Source: Granulosicoccus sp963833195 (GTDB taxonomy: Bacteria; Pseudomonadota; Gammaproteobacteria; Granulosicoccales; Granulosicoccaceae). Taken from it: a DNA stretch of 64,000 nt. A program made the translations under genes and the position numbers. Of the stretch, positions 61,743 to 64,000 are shown piece by piece (position 1 is the first letter of the stretch; each line of letters starts with the position of its first letter). Location: assembly GCA_963833195.1 (NCBI GenBank), contig CAWHXF010000027.1, forward strand, positions 2,356,001 to 2,420,000. Reading direction: 5' to 3'. The notes beneath the pieces were generated by a model. That model had not been told where the DNA came from. It saw nothing but the letters and a program-made list of their open reading frames with translations, and searched no databases.

Positions 61743-62631
61743 GGGCGGCTCCGGTCAGGCGGGACCTGACGGCCCGCACGATTCGCGCCGCGCGCGGCGC
61801 CTCGCCGGACGATCCGTCCGCGGCGTCGGCCCGCAGCGACTCGAGCCGGGCTTGAAAGAGTCCGCGCGCGTAGGCGAGCAGCTCCAGGTCGAGCACGTTC
61901 CTGACCAGCAGCGCGTCGTAGAGCGCGTCGTCGAGCGCTTCGCGCAGCCGTCGGGCCGGGTCCGGGACGCCGCCGGCCTGCAGCACGTTCTCGCGGTGCT
62001 CGACGAGCTCGAGGTCCGGGAACGCGTCGCGCATCGTCGGGCGCATCAGCTCCAGCGAGTCCGCGAAGCGCTCCACGAGGCCGAAGAACGGCAGCCCGTC
62101 GAGCAGCGCGCAGGCGCGACCGAGCGCGTCGCGGTCGTGGCGACCGAACGACTGGCGCGCGCAGCCCGGATCGGCGTTGCTCAGGCGCGAGACCTGGAAG
62201 TTGGCGATGACGTTGACGTCGGAATGGTCGAGCTTGGATTCGACGTACTCGGCCAGCGTGCCGCGCGGGGCGTCGAGCCCGCCCTGCTTCTGCCACTCGA
62301 ACAGCCACGCCGAGCGCACCCGGGCGAGCGGATCGCGCAGGAACAGGATCGGCACGATCTCGATGTCGTCGCACGCGGGCACCGGGGTGACGAGCTGGTG
62401 CGAGGAGACGGCGCGCAGCCCGGGCCGCTCGCGCAGGAAGCCGACGAGCTCGTCGGCCGAGATCCGGGCCCCGGAAGCCTCGCGGTCGAAGCTCGTCCAG
62501 GCGTCGCCGAAGCCCTCGCGCAGCATCCGCTCGATCGACGAGCCGCCGTTCTTGAACAGGTGGTAGTGCACGATCACGCGGCGCGGGGCGTCGCCGCCGG
62601 CGCGGGCGCCGATCGGCTCGATGGTGCCCAT
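61735..62631 (-). CDS. sulfotransferase, family-2 (heparan-sulfate-type) fold
   Basis: 298 residues, ATG 62631. VIVHYHLFKNGGSSIERML is the 5'-phosphosulfate loop of Sulfotransfer_2 proteins (usual HxxKNGGTS). IVPILFLRDPLARVRSAWLFE is the 3'-phosphate site. SHQLVTPVPACD and FFGLVERFADSLELM follow. No membrane helix, unlike the Golgi homologues. It lies between a frameshifted GT4 gene (TGATG overlap) and the tail-anchored protein. Different in family from the sulfotransferase at 57344, so two positions may be sulfated. Confidence 0.82.
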   Translation of the reverse strand: MGTIEPIGARAGGDAPRRVIVHYHLFKNGGSSIERMLREGFGDAWTSFDREASGARISADELVGFLRERPGLRAVSSHQLVTPVPACDDIEIVPILFLRDPLARVRSAWLFEWQKQGGLDAPRGTLAEYVESKLDHSDVNVIANFQVSRLSNADPGCARQSFGRHDRDALGRACALLDGLPFFGLVERFADSLELMRPTMRDAFPDLELVEHRENVLQAGGVPDPARRLREALDDALYDALLVRNVLDLELLAYARGLFQARLESLRADAADGSSGEAPRAARIVRAVRSRLTGAARG

Positions 62632-64000
62632 CAGGCCGCCCTCGGCAGCGCGGCGTCCGGGCGACGCCGCGAGCCGCTGCCCCTGCTCCCACCGCCGTTC
62701 CGGGCGCCGCGCCGGGCGCGATGCCGACGTGCTCGAGCACGTCGCGCATCGCCCGGAGTCCGTGTTCGAACGAGTAGCGCCGCTCGGCGAGGTCGGCGAG
62801 CGAAGCGCTCGTGCGGCGCCACAGCGCCTCGTCGTCGTGCAGCCGGATCACGTGGCGCACCCAGTCCTCGGGCGCGCTCGCGACGAAGGTGTCGGTGCCG
62901 TGCACGAGCCCCGTCGCCTCGACGGCCACCGGCGACAGCACCGCCGGCACGCCGTGGGCGACGCTGTCGAGCACCTTGCCCTTGACGCCGGCGCCGGACA
63001 GCAGCGGCGCGACGAACACCCGGCAGGTGTCGAAGACGTCGTGCAGCGACTCGGCGAAGCCCTCGACGACGCACGTGCTCGCCGAGCTCGTCGGCCAGCC
63101 CCTCCGGCATGCGACTGCCCCACACGTGCAGGCGGATCTCCGGGCGCTCGGCGACGATCAGCGGCAGCACGTGCGCGGCGAACCAGCGCAGCCCTTCGGC
63201 GTTCGGCGGGTGGGCGAAGCCGCCGAGGAAGGCGAGCCCGGAGCGCGCCGCGAAGGGCGGCACGCGCGCGACGGGCTCGAGCACCCACGGGCAGCGGAAC
63301 AGCGAGTCGTTTCTCATCAGGTGCGAGGCGATGATCTCGTGCTCGGTCTCGTTGTAGGACAGGATCGCGTCGACCGACTCCATGACGGCGAGCTCGCGGT
63401 CGCGCGTCGCGGCAGGTCCCCCCTCGCCGCGGAAGTCCGTCGATCCGTCGCGCGATCGCGCGGCGCATCTCGCGCAGGAAGTGCAGGTCCGCGTTGTTGA
63501 ACACGACCGGGGCGTCGGTGAGCTTCCGGACGTGCGGCAGCACGCGCTCGGCGACGTCGAAGCGGGTGATGTACACCAGGTCGAACTCCTCGTCCGCGGC
63601 GCTGCAGGAACACCTCCACGCTCGTGTCGAACGGCGCGTGGACGCACTCGATGCCGAGCTTCTGCAGCGCCTCGACCGGCGCGCCGACGTGGCGGAAGTT
63701 GTGCGGCACGAACGTCACCTTGGCCCCGAGCGCGATCAGCAGGCGCATCTCCTGCACGGCCGCGTAGCTGCCGGCGTCCTGGCCGACGCGCGGGAACTCG
63801 TGATCGATGACCAGCACGCGGAACGCGCGCCGGCGGTCCTTGGCGAGGTCCGGGCGCACGCCCTCCTCGCCGAGCCCGTCGAACGCGTGCTGCCAGGTCT
63901 TCACGAAGCGCGCCGCGTTGACGACCTGGTGGCGCTTGACGCCGCGCTCGACGTCGGTGCCGTGGCTGCCGCCCTCGTAGTGGATCACGCACGCGTGCGG
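62631..64000 (-). CDS. GT2-GT4 type glycosyltransferase, 5'-partial and multiply frameshifted
   Basis: Open at the window edge. The visible start, CVIHYEGGSHGTDVERGVKRHQ followed by ARFVKTW, is the usual end of a GT2 domain, so the GT2 part lies outside the window. The GT4 part follows in pieces: FRVLVIDHEFPRVGQDAGSY, VTFVPHNFRHVG, FDLVYITRFDVAERVLPHV, VDAILSYNETEHEIIASHL, LAFLGGFAHPPNAEGLRWFA, then FVAPLLSGAGVKGKVLDSVAHGVPAV. The pieces need about four frame changes (near 63590, 63420, 63075 and 62730). Motif order and spacing are normal, so indel errors are likely. Ends in TGATG with the sulfotransferase. Confidence 0.78.
   Translation of the reverse strand, partial: ARVRDPLRGRQPRHRRRARRQAPPGRQRGALREDLAARVRRARRGGRAPGPRQGPPARVPRAGHRSRVPARRPGRRQLRGRAGDAPADRARGQGDVRAAQLPPRRRAGRGAAEARHRVRPRAVRHERGGVPAAPRTRSSTWCTSPASTSPSACCRTSGSSPTPRSCSTTRTCTSCARCAARSRDGSTDFRGEGGPAATRDRELAVMESVDAILSYNETEHEIIASHLMRNDSLFRCPWVLEPVARVPPFAARSGLAFLGGFAHPPNAEGLRWFAAHVLPLIVAERPEIRLHVWGSRMPEGLADELGEHVRRRGLRRVAARRLRHLPGVRRAAAVRRRRQGQGARQRRPRRAGGAVAGGRRGDGARARHRHLRRERARGLGAPRDPAARRRGAVAPHERFARRPRRAALLVRTRTPGDARRARARRHRARRGARNGGGSRGSGSRRRPDAALPRAA

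Noticed and set aside
1..64000. tRNA genes, rRNA, CRISPR arrays, prophage or intact insertion sequences
   Set aside because: Looked for conserved tRNA arms, regularly spaced repeats and transposase genes with terminal repeats; only the RAYT-like gene and short local repeats were found.

Overview
The window is about 64 kb of very GC-rich bacterial DNA. Gene content and order point to a gammaproteobacterium, probably of the Xanthomonadales/Chromatiales side. The evidence is trpE-trpG-trpD-trpC followed by an OsmC/Crp pair and rplM-rpsI, a Vfr/Clp-type Crp, and KpsS/KpsC capsule enzymes. GTG starts are common, and many adjacent genes share a 4-base GTGA or ATGA stop/start overlap. No tRNA, rRNA or CRISPR array was seen.

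Layout. 1-6.8 kb: end of an MFS-like permease, AMP nucleosidase, a phosphodiesterase, a fasciclin lipoprotein and tRNA(Met) cytidine acetyltransferase. 6.9-11.8 kb: a compact stress island, with cyclopropane synthase, DUF1365 and FAD oxidase genes divergent from an ECF sigma factor and its ChrR-type zinc/cupin anti-sigma, the arrangement used for singlet-oxygen responses. 11.8-14.4 kb: rmlB-rmlD-rmlC. 14.5-19.4 kb: a small orphan, a RAYT-like HUH protein, dGTPase, an ABC-permease scrap, a sugar epimerase, Uma2 and DUF433. 19.5-35.4 kb: housekeeping core (1298-aa FAD/Fe-S fusion, S9, L13, OsmC, Crp, DUF3015-DUF4105, trpCDGE, class I fumarase).

35.4-64 kb: a large surface-polysaccharide region. 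It holds KpsS and KpsC (Kdo primer of lipid-linked capsule), rmlA and UDP-xylose synthase, two GT61 genes plus GT61 and GT14 remnants, two intact GT14 genes, two paralogous GT2-GT4 pairs, further GT2/GT4 genes, two sulfotransferases and a decayed sulfatase. The simplest joint reading is synthesis of a Kdo-primed, sulfated capsule containing rhamnose and possibly xylose. No capsule export genes (kpsMTED) are present. A GspE/PilB-like protein that has lost its P-loop sits at the left edge of this region.

Caution: at least a dozen genes, including trpE, trpD, amn and tmcA, are split over two or three frames. In housekeeping genes this most likely reflects indel errors in the assembly. In the polysaccharide region true decay (internal deletions, truncated duplicates) is superimposed. 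Coordinates of frameshifted genes give the full span.
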